A stretch of 64,000 nt of DNA, taken from positions 1-64,000 of the forward strand of contig CAYOLG010000027.1 in NCBI GenBank assembly GCA_964404745.1. Reading direction: 5' to 3'. The notes under the pieces are model-generated. The model was not told the DNA's origin and made no database searches. It saw nothing but the letters and a program-made list of their open reading frames with translations. This document shows, in pieces, positions 9,112 through 17,116 of the stretch. Source of the DNA: Pelagisphaera sp964404745 (lineage in GTDB: Bacteria; Verrucomicrobiota; Verrucomicrobiia; Opitutales; Opitutaceae). Each line of letters begins with the position of its first letter. Within the stretch, counting starts at the first letter, position 1. The position numbers and the translations under genes were made by a program.

Positions 9112-10914
9112 ATGCCCCACATTAACGCAGGTAAAACGAAGCCGGAATACGACGTTATCGTTGTCGGATCAGGGGCCGCAGGCGGCCAAACGGCTTACAC
9201 TCTAGCCATGGAAGGCGTCAAAGTTCTGATGCTGGAAGCTGGGCGAGACTACGACCCAGTCACCGAGACGCCCATGTTCAATACCCGCCAGCAAGCGCCC
9301 CTACGCGACGCCGGGACACCCGAAAAGCCTTTCGGATTCTACGATGCTACCGCGGACGGCGGATGGAAAGTACCACACGAGCCTTACACCAACGCTTCCG
9401 ACAAGGCCGAAGAGCAATTCTGGTGGTGGCGGGCCCGCATGCTTGGCGGTCGCACCAACCACTGGGGCCGCATTTCCTTACGCAACGGGCCCTACGACTT
9501 TAAAGGCAAAAGCCGCGACGGCGTGGGGTGGGACTGGCCACTGGGCTACGACGATGTCGCTCCCTACTACGACAAAGTGGAATCATTGATCGGCGTGTAT
9601 GGCAGTAATGAAGGCCTGGAAAACACCCCCAATTCGCCTGAGGGCGTTCTGCATCCGCCGCCCAAGGCTCGGGCTAGCGAGATCTTCACCCACAAGCACG
9701 CCAAGAAATTAGGCATCCCCGTTGTTCCTATTCATCGGGCGGTTATGACGCAGCGCATGGACTCCAAGCGGATTCCCAAACGCCTGCATCCGAACAATGC
9801 GAAGGCCGCCAAGACCTTGGCTCAAGAGATGGATCAGCGCCTCGCTTGCTTCTGGGCCACTCCCTGTGGGCGGGGTTGCTCGATCAAAGCGAACTACCAA
9901 TCGACCACAGTTCACATTCCCCCCGCCCTCGCTAGCGGCAATTTGGACATAATTACCAATGCCATGGCTCGGGAAGTGGAAATCGATTCCCAAGGTAAGG
10001 CCACTGGCGTCAATTTCATCGATAAGACCACGGGGCTCGATTACTCGGTCAAAGGACGGACCATCGCCTTGGCCGCCAGCTCCTGCGAAACCGTGCGCAT
10101 CCTGCTCAATTCCAAAAGCGCCCTTTTTCCAAATGGCTTGGCCAACGGATCTGGCTTAGTAGGTAAATATATTATGGATACAGTTGGGGCTGGCCTTGGC
10201 GGGCAAGTGCCCGCTCTGGAGAATATACCTCCTCACAACGAGGATGGGGCTGGAGGCGGCCATTCCTACGTTCCTTGGTGGCTCTACAAAGAGCAGCTGG
10301 CTGGCAAGCTGGATTTCCCGCGGGGCTATCATATCGAAATGGGAGGCAGTCGCGGACTTCCTAGAGTCGGCACATTCAATGGCCTAGAGCGATTCACCGG
10401 CGGCAGCTACGGGAAGAAGCTTAAGGAGGATGCCAAGCGCTACTACGGCTCTTTTGTCGGCTACGCCGGCCGAGGCGAGATGGTCCCCAATGACGATTGC
10501 TACTGCGATATCGATCCCGTCAAACGGGACAAGTGGGGCATTCCCGTTCTAAGATTCCACTGGAAGTGGGGCGACTACGAGATTCGCCAAGCCGCCCACA
10601 TGCACAAAACCTTTGCCGAGCTTATAACCGAGATGGGCGGCACGATCACCAGCGAAGTAGACCCCACCGGGAAAAAGGCTATTTACCCGGGAGGCCAGAT
10701 TATTCACGAAGTAGGCGGAGCCATAATGGGCGACGACCCTAAAACGTCAGTAGCCAACCAATACAGCCAAACTCACGAAGTCAGTAATCTCTTCCTCACC
10801 GACGGGGCGCCTTTCTGCTCCAACGCGGATAAGAATCCGACTTTGACCATCATGGCTCTCGCATGGCGATCAGCCGACTACATGATGGATGAAATGAAGA
10901 GAGGTAATATCTAG
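9112..10914 (+). CDS. GMC-family FAD oxidoreductase (sugar/glucoside dehydrogenase-like)
   Basis: The 600-aa protein opens with the FAD Rossmann motif VVGSGAAGGQTAY and LEAGRDYDP (residues 17-48), has GGRTNHWGR near 115, and ends with HEVGGAIMG and DKNPTLTIMALAWRSAD, the GMC_oxred_C signature with the active-site His and the Asn-Pro pair. A cysteine pair (TPCGRGCSIK near 260) resembles that in periplasmic sorbitol/gluconate dehydrogenase flavoproteins. It has no signal peptide. The next gene, 3 bp downstream, encodes a small Tat-signal subunit; in related gluconate-2-dehydrogenase and glucoside-3-dehydrogenase complexes the flavoprotein is exported folded together with that subunit. Role proposed: FAD-dependent oxidation of a sugar or glycoside in the periplasm, with electrons passed to the respiratory chain. 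Confidence 0.9.
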   Translation: MPHINAGKTKPEYDVIVVGSGAAGGQTAYTLAMEGVKVLMLEAGRDYDPVTETPMFNTRQQAPLRDAGTPEKPFGFYDATADGGWKVPHEPYTNASDKAEEQFWWWRARMLGGRTNHWGRISLRNGPYDFKGKSRDGVGWDWPLGYDDVAPYYDKVESLIGVYGSNEGLENTPNSPEGVLHPPPKARASEIFTHKHAKKLGIPVVPIHRAVMTQRMDSKRIPKRLHPNNAKAAKTLAQEMDQRLACFWATPCGRGCSIKANYQSTTVHIPPALASGNLDIITNAMAREVEIDSQGKATGVNFIDKTTGLDYSVKGRTIALAASSCETVRILLNSKSALFPNGLANGSGLVGKYIMDTVGAGLGGQVPALENIPPHNEDGAGGGHSYVPWWLYKEQLAGKLDFPRGYHIEMGGSRGLPRVGTFNGLERFTGGSYGKKLKEDAKRYYGSFVGYAGRGEMVPNDDCYCDIDPVKRDKWGIPVLRFHWKWGDYEIRQAAHMHKTFAELITEMGGTITSEVDPTGKKAIYPGGQIIHEVGGAIMGDDPKTSVANQYSQTHEVSNLFLTDGAPFCSNADKNPTLTIMALAWRSADYMMDEMKRGNI

Positions 10915-10917
10915 ATA

Positions 10918-11571
10918 ATGGATACAGATAACATTTCAAAGCGCCTCGATCGTCGCTCCGCTATCAAATGGATGCTAGCGGCTTCAGCCTCAATCTCCTT
11001 TATCAAGCCCGACTCGCTGGCCCAATCCGGTCCTGCCGTTCCGACTCCCGGCGGATATGGGCACGATCCCAATTTGCTCTCTCCCGAGATCCCCTGGGAC
11101 CGAACGCTCAACGAGGAGCAATTGAAAACGACTGCAGCCCTATGCGACATCATCCTGCCTCGGGTAGACGACTCTCCCAGCGCCAGCGAGCTCAATGTGC
11201 CGGACTTTATCGACGAATGGGTCAGCGCTCCCTACCCGGATCAGCAATCCGACCGTGAGGTGATTCTCCCAGGGCTGGAATGGATCAACCGGGAATCCGG
11301 GCGCCGCTTTAAAAAGCCGTTCTACGAGCTTTCCGATTCGCAGAGAACCGCCATTTGCGACGACATAGCCTACCTGCCAGAAGCGGATTCCAAATACAAG
11401 GAAGGGGCCCGTTTCTTCGCCAAGCATCGCAACCTGACCATGGGCGGCTACTACACTAGCGACTATGGAACCAAGGAAGTCGGGTACGTGGGCAATGTTG
11501 CCTTAGCCAAATTCGACGGTCCCCCGCCCGAAGTTCTCAAATTTCTCGGCGTCGATAAAGCGCCTTGGTAG
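10918..11571 (+). CDS. Gluconate 2-dehydrogenase subunit 3 family protein with Tat-type signal
   Basis: The 217-aa product starts with a twin-arginine-like leader (DRRSAIKWMLAASASISF, residues 11-28), followed by a helical domain containing LCDIILPRVDDSPSASE and VPDFIDEW, which is typical of the subunit-3 family (PF13618). It begins 3 bp after the GMC stop codon, so the pair is an operon and very likely a complex. In this family the small subunit stabilises the flavoprotein and carries the export signal. No cytochrome subunit follows directly; the electron acceptor is not encoded next to it. Confidence 0.88.
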   Translation: MDTDNISKRLDRRSAIKWMLAASASISFIKPDSLAQSGPAVPTPGGYGHDPNLLSPEIPWDRTLNEEQLKTTAALCDIILPRVDDSPSASELNVPDFIDEWVSAPYPDQQSDREVILPGLEWINRESGRRFKKPFYELSDSQRTAICDDIAYLPEADSKYKEGARFFAKHRNLTMGGYYTSDYGTKEVGYVGNVALAKFDGPPPEVLKFLGVDKAPW

Positions 11572-11733
11572 AGTTTTGTTAATCGCACTTCGAGATTCTG
11601 GATCTTTGCCAAGCAAGGTCATGAGCTCGCCCTGAAATCAAGCGAAACTAAACGGGCCTGGAAGCGGAGGAATAATCTGTTGTCTGAGTTCGCGCCTGCT
11701 CTGGGACATAAAGCGTAGGCAAATACGAGCTAT

Positions 11734-12126
11734 CTATTCCTTTGCGGAGAACCCCTCCGGCGTTTCACCGGTAAAAAAGACGTCCCGATCCGGACGAGAT
11801 CCGGGAGAGTGGATGTCGAGCATTTCTAAGGGCTGCTCGCGAGTAACGAACCGGTGTCGCGTACCGGGTGGAAGGCGTAGAAAGTCCCCGGTTTCCAGAG
11901 GAAACTCTTCTCCGTCAAGGAGGGCTGTCCCCTTTCCCGCAACAACATAGTAAATCTCTTCGGCCAGTTTGTGATAGCTTTCGCTAGTCTCCTCGTTTGG
12001 CTCGATACGAACCCGATATGCAGTGAAGCGCCCCTCTTGCTCCGGAGAGATCAGCGACTCTATGGCGTAAGGTCCAAGCGATTCGACTTTCCCGTCAGAC
12101 GATTTTCTTTTGTGCAAAATCTTCAC
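11734..12126 (-). CDS. Small cupin-domain protein
   Basis: The protein is 130 aa and consists of one cupin barrel: the motif region YHKLAEEIYYVVAGKG (about residues 51-66), then GDFLRLPPGTRHRF (84-97). The metal site is partly retained (His, Glu and His at the expected places). Single-domain cupins include sugar-binding regulators, isomerases and dioxygenases; the exact activity cannot be assigned. It stands alone, convergent to the GMC operon, with the EamA permease gene upstream on the same strand after 229 bp. Confidence 0.8.
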   Translation of the reverse strand: MKILHKRKSSDGKVESLGPYAIESLISPEQEGRFTAYRVRIEPNEETSESYHKLAEEIYYVVAGKGTALLDGEEFPLETGDFLRLPPGTRHRFVTREQPLEMLDIHSPGSRPDRDVFFTGETPEGFSAKE

Positions 12127-12355
12127 GGAATTCGACTACTTCAGAGGGAATCCCAATTCAAGTTTTCCTTGACTAGGAGAGTATCCAATATGTGTGAAAA
12201 AACACTTATGCAGGGTCTTCTCTCGCGAAGGACCACGTCATCTGTAACTACGGATTGTCAATGCGGCATGACGGAAGCGCCAGCCCTACGGTTCAAACGA
12301 TTGCACCCTCTCTGAACGGGAACGGGTTGCATCGCACTTCAGTGCTACCACGATC

Positions 12356-13258
12356 CTACTTCGATCGTTCCTCAAGCCTACCCATCATGTATAGCGATCC
12401 AATCAGTATCGCTCCGCCAACTACGATACCGATTCCTATCGTTTCATTTTTGAGAAAGAGGGCCGATTCGATGACACCGAAGAGCGGAATTAGAAAACGA
12501 AAAGCCGACATGACATTGACACTGTAAAGCTGGATAAGGCGGTTCCACACCGTGAAAGCCGTTGCCGACAAAAAGGCAAGATACACCGTCACCCCGAAAG
12601 TCGGCCACTTATAGTCTTCGATGAACGGCCCTGTTTCGTACAAGCCCGCCACGCAAAGCATCAAGCCTCCAATGAATAGAGACAACGCCGTCACTTCGCG
12701 AGCCCCGACCAGGGGAGCGATCTGCTTCATGAAAATCGCTCCGAAGGCCCCGGAAAGCCCCACGCATGAAAAGGCTATTACGCCATGCGTAACGCTACCG
12801 CTTCCGACTCCTGGAGCATACACGGCGATGGAGATTCCCGCTAGACACATGCCTAGAGCCACCCATTGCTTAGCTGTCGGAAAAGCCGTCTTGAGAAAAA
12901 GGGGGGCCAGCAAAACCCACATCAAACTGCCCGTTCCATTCAGAAGCGAACCCAAGGCTCCACTGGAAACACTCATTCCGTAGTAGAAAAACACATACTG
13001 ACCAAAGGTCTGACCCAAGGTTACTCCCATAAGCAATCCTTTGGGAGCGTCCACGAACCCCCTCCAGATTCTGGGTCCGCAAAAGAGCATTACGATAAAA
13101 CCAGCCAGCGTGAATCGCGTCCCCGCGAACAAGAGCTTCTCCCCATAGCCATCCAGACTAAGATAGGTGTAACTTAGCTTTATCACTGGGAAGGCGCTTC
13201 CCCAAAGCGCAGCGCAAAGGATAGCTTGCAGATAGAAACTTAGTGGCAATCGCTTCAT
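12356..13258 (-). CDS. EamA/DMT-family permease
   Basis: From the ATG at 13258 the product is 300 aa, the usual length of DMT transporters, with ten predicted membrane segments and two EamA repeats (first segment AILCAALWGSAFPVIKLSY; second repeat begins near VTHGVIAFSCVGLSGAFG). A TTG start at 13303 would add 15 hydrophilic residues and is less likely. Members export amino acids, metabolites or sugars across the inner membrane; the substrate is not recognisable. The C-terminus RLEERSK is basic, as expected for a cytoplasmic tail. Confidence 0.85.
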   Translation of the reverse strand: MKRLPLSFYLQAILCAALWGSAFPVIKLSYTYLSLDGYGEKLLFAGTRFTLAGFIVMLFCGPRIWRGFVDAPKGLLMGVTLGQTFGQYVFFYYGMSVSSGALGSLLNGTGSLMWVLLAPLFLKTAFPTAKQWVALGMCLAGISIAVYAPGVGSGSVTHGVIAFSCVGLSGAFGAIFMKQIAPLVGAREVTALSLFIGGLMLCVAGLYETGPFIEDYKWPTFGVTVYLAFLSATAFTVWNRLIQLYSVNVMSAFRFLIPLFGVIESALFLKNETIGIGIVVGGAILIGSLYMMGRLEERSK

Positions 13259-13354
13259 ACCGTTCGGTTTGGCCACAGATGCCCGTTTATCCGCCAATGG
13301 CAATCACGGTCTTTTATGATCAGATCACGCTTAGTCTATTGCAGATAGAGGAAA

Positions 13355-13419
13355 GGCAGGGAGGACCGGCTTGATTCCCCAAGACACTGACATGGAGGAC
13401 CGAGCCGGTCCTCCCTACC
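13355..13419. repeat. GGTAG-ended palindromic element, copy 3
   Basis: The right arm at 13394-13419 is identical to that at 6173-6198. The left arm 13355-13380 (ggcagggaggaccggc...) has diverged at several positions, and the loop is 13 nt. It lies between the divergent EamA and TIM-barrel genes, 62 bp upstream of the latter's ATG. Confidence 0.75.
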
Positions 13420-13480
13420 AATTTGCTCTCGGAAAGACTAAAAGATTGCTCGGCTGGAGAGACCCGATCAGCTTTGCTTC

Positions 13481-14398
13481 ATGACTATTGATCATTCGTT
13501 CGCCCCGATGAGTCGTCGAGACTCAATCAGAAACCTTGCCTTCGGCGCTGGCGCTCTCGCCATTCCTAAGCTGCTCAAAGCAAAAGGCGACCTCGCTTCC
13601 AACGGGCTCACCCTGGCCGTTCAGCAATATTCATTTAATCGCCAGCTAAGGGCTGGGGAGCTGGATATCTTGGACTATCCGAAAACCGTGGTCGAGGGGA
13701 CGGGGATCACTGCCCTTGAATATTTCAATGGCCACTTTCAGGACAAATCCGGCGACACCCGCTTTTTCCGCGAACTTAAGAAGCGAGCCAATGATGCCGG
13801 AGCCACCTGCACACTGATGCTGTGCCGCTCCGAAAACGCCCTCGATTCATCCGACTCCAATATTCGCTATCAGTCCGTCGAGGAGCATATCCCATGGCTG
13901 GAAGCTGTGCGTCAACTGGGCGGGAAAGCCATTCGTGTCGACTGCCGGTCAAGCGGCGACTATGAAGAGCAGAAAAATTACGCGGTCGATGGGCTGAGCC
14001 AGCTCTCGGATGTGGCTCGTCCCTTTGGGATGAATATCCTCTTGGAGAATCATGGAGGCTTCTCCGGCGACGGCAAATGGGTGGCCGATGTTATGAAGCG
14101 GGTTAACAAGTCCAATTGCGGCACGCTTCCGGATTTCCAGAATTTCAAAGACTATGATCCCTACCAAGGGGTCAAAGAGATGATGCCGTTCGCAAAAGTC
14201 GTCTGCGCTAAATCCAAGGAGTTCGATGCCAGCGGCAATGAAGTCAATGTCGACTATGAGAGAATGATGAAAATCGTGCTGGATTCCGGATACAAAGGTT
14301 CCATCGGAATCGAGTTCGAGGGCCATGAAGTCGATCCCGTCGAAGGCATATTGGCTACCAAGCGCCTGATAGAGCAGGTCGTGGCGAAGCTAGGGTAG
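13481..14398 (+). CDS. Sugar-phosphate isomerase/epimerase-like TIM barrel with Tat-type leader
   Basis: The 305-aa protein has a leader with paired arginines (MSRRDSIRNLAFGAGALAIP, residues 10-29) and then an AP-endonuclease-2/xylose-isomerase-like TIM barrel: GLTLAVQQYSF at the first strand, LLENHGG near 188, CGTLPDFQNF near 208 and IGIEFEGHE near 275. The conserved Glu/Asp/His positions typical of the metal site are present. Secreted members of this group are frequent in Planctomycetes and Verrucomicrobia next to Gfo/Idh/MocA oxidoreductases; some act on 3-keto sugars. Substrate is unknown. Its stop codon TAG overlaps the left end of a palindromic repeat. It runs toward the SDR gene on the opposite strand. 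Confidence 0.85.
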   Translation: MTIDHSFAPMSRRDSIRNLAFGAGALAIPKLLKAKGDLASNGLTLAVQQYSFNRQLRAGELDILDYPKTVVEGTGITALEYFNGHFQDKSGDTRFFRELKKRANDAGATCTLMLCRSENALDSSDSNIRYQSVEEHIPWLEAVRQLGGKAIRVDCRSSGDYEEQKNYAVDGLSQLSDVARPFGMNILLENHGGFSGDGKWVADVMKRVNKSNCGTLPDFQNFKDYDPYQGVKEMMPFAKVVCAKSKEFDASGNEVNVDYERMMKIVLDSGYKGSIGIEFEGHEVDPVEGILATKRLIEQVVAKLG

Positions 14399-14500
14399 AA
14401 CAGGCTTCCAGCCTGTTTGGTCACAGGCAAGGATGCCTGTGCTACGCTTGCAGGGTTTCCCCTTCTTTATCATCAATGTAGGCTGGAAGCCTGCGCTACC
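14394..14500. repeat. GGTAG-ended palindromic element, copy 4, supplying a stop codon
   Basis: Left arm ggtagaacaggcttccagcct (14394-14414) pairs with aggctggaagcctgcgctacc (14480-14500) with two or three mismatches. The bases tag of ggtag (14396-14398) are the stop codon of the TIM-barrel gene. Inside lies a perfect stem cacaggca/tgcctgtg around agga (about 14422-14441). The element fills the whole space between two convergent genes and may act as a bidirectional terminator, though no T-run follows. Confidence 0.75.
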
Positions 14501-14501
14501 C

Positions 14502-15296
14502 CTATTCAATCGTGCAGCGGCGGTCGAAATGAGTGTAACCGCCATCCACATACAAAATCTGTCCAGTGGTGTGTGATGAACGTGGAGAGGCCACAAACAC
14601 CACGGTATCCGCAATTTCCTGAATCGTGGTCATGCGCCTATCGAGAGGAATTGATCGGCGTATCGCCGCTGAGCTTTCTTCTGGATTGGGTTGAGTGGAA
14701 ATCCAGCGCTCGTACAGCGGGGTCATCACCTCGGCAGGAACAACGCAATTCGCCCTGATACCGTGGGGAGCCAAATCCAAGGCCCACTCTCTGGTCAGTC
14801 CATTGATTCCCCCTTTGGAGGCCGCGTATCCAGAAGTTCCTCCCTGTCCTGTCTCAGCTACTTTCGACCCAATATTCACAATGCAACCCTGGCTCCTTTT
14901 CAAAGCTTCAAGAGAATAATGAACCAGCGAGTAGCACTGCGTGAGATTGCGCTCCAGAGATTCGCGAAATGCCTCGAGACCCGCTTCCAGTCCAACTCCA
15001 TCATTAACGCCCGCATTGTTCACGATCACATCGATGCGCCCAAACTCTTCGAGCACACTGGTCACCGCATTTTTGACGTTCGCCTCGTCAGTCATTTCCA
15101 CGCAGCGAAAACTGGCGATTCCCCCTTCTTCGCCTAGCTCCGCAACGAACGCTTCACCTTCTTCGCGGTTTCGCCCAAAAACCACCACAAACGCACCTTC
15201 TTCGGCGAAGGCCCGAGAAATTCCCTCTCCGATTCCCTTGTTTCCGCCAGTGACAATCACCACTTTGTTCTTTAATTGCAGATCCATTGTCTGCAT
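14502..15296 (-). CDS. Short-chain dehydrogenase/reductase (sugar dehydrogenase-like)
   Basis: The 264-aa protein has the classical SDR signatures: VTGGNKGIGEG (NAD(P) site, residues 15-25), VNNAGVND near 92, the catalytic Ser in IGSK near 146 and YAASK near 160, and a C-terminal VDGGYTHFD. After VPAEVMTPLYERW the substrate loop resembles that of L-fucose dehydrogenase-type SDRs, so oxidation of an aldose is a reasonable guess, but SDR substrate prediction is weak. It is transcribed toward the TIM-barrel gene, separated only by the palindromic repeat, and has a separate upstream region shared with the LamG gene. Confidence 0.85.
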   Translation of the reverse strand: MQTMDLQLKNKVVIVTGGNKGIGEGISRAFAEEGAFVVVFGRNREEGEAFVAELGEEGGIASFRCVEMTDEANVKNAVTSVLEEFGRIDVIVNNAGVNDGVGLEAGLEAFRESLERNLTQCYSLVHYSLEALKRSQGCIVNIGSKVAETGQGGTSGYAASKGGINGLTREWALDLAPHGIRANCVVPAEVMTPLYERWISTQPNPEESSAAIRRSIPLDRRMTTIQEIADTVVFVASPRSSHTTGQILYVDGGYTHFDRRCTIE

Positions 15297-15458
15297 TTCC
15301 TAGCAATCCGTTTTTAGAAGGCAAAACCAAACCCCGGAAGCGGACCGAACACTCGGTTTTGGTCTCACAAGCGTGTGATTTTCTCCAATATCATTTGCCT
15401 TGCGAACCTTAGCTACCCTAACGTTCCTCTCTCTCAAAAAACCCCGCCCACTTTCAGC

Positions 15459-16223
15459 ATGCGTTTCCACGAATCTTTTTCCCTCGCCACAATTCTGATC
15501 GCCTCTTCCCTAGGCTTCTCCGCTCCCGCTGACTTGCCGGATGGCTACACCCTGCAATACGAGCAATCTTTCGGATCAAAATCCTCCTTCGACGAATTCA
15601 TGATGACCGATCGTTCTGCTTGGACGCTCCAAAAGGAAAACGGCAATCAAGTCCTCGCTCTGGTCGGCGCCAGCGAATACGAACCTCCCCACCGCTCTCC
15701 CTACAACATCGCCCTGATCAAGGGCATGACCTTCGGCAGTTTCGTTCTTGAGGTCGATATTCTGCAAAGCGGCGTCAAACGAACCCCGATCGCTCAATTT
15801 ATGAAGGAGAATCCGGATCCCACCAAAGCTGGCGGCTACGCCCACCGGGACCACTGTTTCTTTTTCGGCTTCCAGGACCCGAGCCACTACATGTATGTCC
15901 ACATCGCCAAGACTGGCGATAACAATGCCCACAACGTGTTCGTAGTTAATGAAGCGCCTCGAACCCCAATAACCGATTTTCGCACCGTGGGCGTAGACTG
16001 GGGAGTGAACGAATGGCGCAAAATCCGAATCGTCCGGAATATCGAGAAATCGACCGTCGCTCTTTACTTTGACGACATGCTCACCCCAATAATGATCGCC
16101 GACGATGTGCCTTTCGAAAACGGATTCATCGGCTTCGGCTCCTTCGATGATATGGGTTGGGTAGACAACATCAAGATTTGGGCGCCCGATTCGAAACGCG
16201 ATAGCCAGGTGTTTTTCGAATAG
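15459..16223 (+). CDS. Secreted concanavalin-like (LamG / DUF1080-like) protein
   Basis: I start at the ATG at 15459, giving signal peptide MRFHESFSLATILIASSLGF with cleavage near SAPA; the open frame from 15375 adds 28 unlikely residues. The 254-aa protein is all-beta: WTLQKENGNQVLALVG, then TFGSFVLEVDI, a His/Asp segment AHRDHCFFFGFQD, NEWRKIRIVR and a closing GFIGFGSFDDMGWVDNIKIW, the pattern of a jelly-roll sugar-binding or 3-keto-disaccharide hydrolase-like (DUF1080) fold. It may bind or cleave a carbohydrate outside the cytoplasm. Two TIM-barrel genes flank it, and the next gene starts 56 bp downstream on the same strand. Confidence 0.7.
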   Translation: MRFHESFSLATILIASSLGFSAPADLPDGYTLQYEQSFGSKSSFDEFMMTDRSAWTLQKENGNQVLALVGASEYEPPHRSPYNIALIKGMTFGSFVLEVDILQSGVKRTPIAQFMKENPDPTKAGGYAHRDHCFFFGFQDPSHYMYVHIAKTGDNNAHNVFVVNEAPRTPITDFRTVGVDWGVNEWRKIRIVRNIEKSTVALYFDDMLTPIMIADDVPFENGFIGFGSFDDMGWVDNIKIWAPDSKRDSQVFFE

Positions 16224-16279
16224 CAGTTTTGGCCGAAGAATCACCCCAAATAAGCCAATCGACCTGTATCCACTATTGT

Positions 16280-17116
16280 ATGAGATTCGCCATCTGTAAT
16301 GAAACCTATAAAGGTTGGGACCTAACAAAGACTTGCGAGAGCGTCCGAGACACTGGATACGAAGGCCTCGAGATTGCCCCCTTCACATTGAATGAGGATC
16401 CCCGCAATATCACTATCGCGGAGGCCGAAGCAGTCGGCAATACAGTCCGCGACCATGGACTTGAAGTCGTCGGGCTTCACTGGCTTCTTGTAATGCCCGA
16501 AGGTATGCACCTGACCACGCCGGACGGCACGATTCGCCAAAAGACGCTAGATTTCGGGCGGCATTTGGCGGATCTCTGCGCAGCCATGGGGGGAGGCATC
16601 ATGGTTTGGGGAAGCCCTAAGCAGCGCAACGTGGCCGAGGACGACAACTATGATGCCGCTTTCGAGCGCGCTGCGAATTTGCTCCGTACCCTAGGCGAGC
16701 ACTGCCAGTCATGTGGCATATCCGTGGCCATGGAACCGCTAGGAACGCAGGAGACAAATTTCCTCACATCCGCCAAAGAAACCATCGCTCTGATTGACCG
16801 CATCGATAATCCAAATATTCGACTGCATCTCGACGTTAAAGCCATGTATGCCGAGGGCGGATCCATTCCCGATATCATCGATTCAAGCAAAGACTACACG
16901 ATACATTTCCATGCCAACGACCCGAATTTGCTCGGTCCCGGCATGGGTGACGTTGATTTCAATCCCATCGCCAAAGCTCTCGAATCGAGCGGCTATGATC
17001 GCTGGGTTTCTGTCGAAGTGTTCGACTACTCTCCTGGAGCGGAAACGATCGCTCAAGAGAGCCTCAAAAACCTAAAAAACGCATTCACCCATACCCAACA
17101 AACGAAATCCCTATGA
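16280..17116 (+). CDS. Cytoplasmic sugar-phosphate isomerase/epimerase family TIM barrel
   Basis: The ATG at 16280 starts MRFAICNETYKGW, a typical first strand for this family; the frame upstream from 16229 is not homologous. The 278-aa protein has no signal. Motifs: IAPFTLNE near 34, GLHWLL near 70 with a His, ISVAMEPLG near 150 (metal Glu), RLHLDVKAMY near 188 (Asp), IHFHANDPN near 213 (His) and WVSVEVFDY near 247 (Glu), so the four-residue metal site is complete. Its stop overlaps the ATG of the transporter gene (ATGA at 17113), indicating translational coupling. It probably isomerises or epimerises the compound taken up by that carrier. Confidence 0.88.
   Translation: MRFAICNETYKGWDLTKTCESVRDTGYEGLEIAPFTLNEDPRNITIAEAEAVGNTVRDHGLEVVGLHWLLVMPEGMHLTTPDGTIRQKTLDFGRHLADLCAAMGGGIMVWGSPKQRNVAEDDNYDAAFERAANLLRTLGEHCQSCGISVAMEPLGTQETNFLTSAKETIALIDRIDNPNIRLHLDVKAMYAEGGSIPDIIDSSKDYTIHFHANDPNLLGPGMGDVDFNPIAKALESSGYDRWVSVEVFDYSPGAETIAQESLKNLKNAFTHTQQTKSL

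Noticed and set aside
13259..13303. TTG-started extension of the EamA permease
   Set aside because: The added 15 residues are hydrophilic and precede a normal first membrane helix; the ATG at 13258 fits the family length.
14417..14758. Plus-strand open frame over the SDR gene end
   Set aside because: It lies in the shadow of the SDR gene and the palindromic repeat, with no family resemblance.
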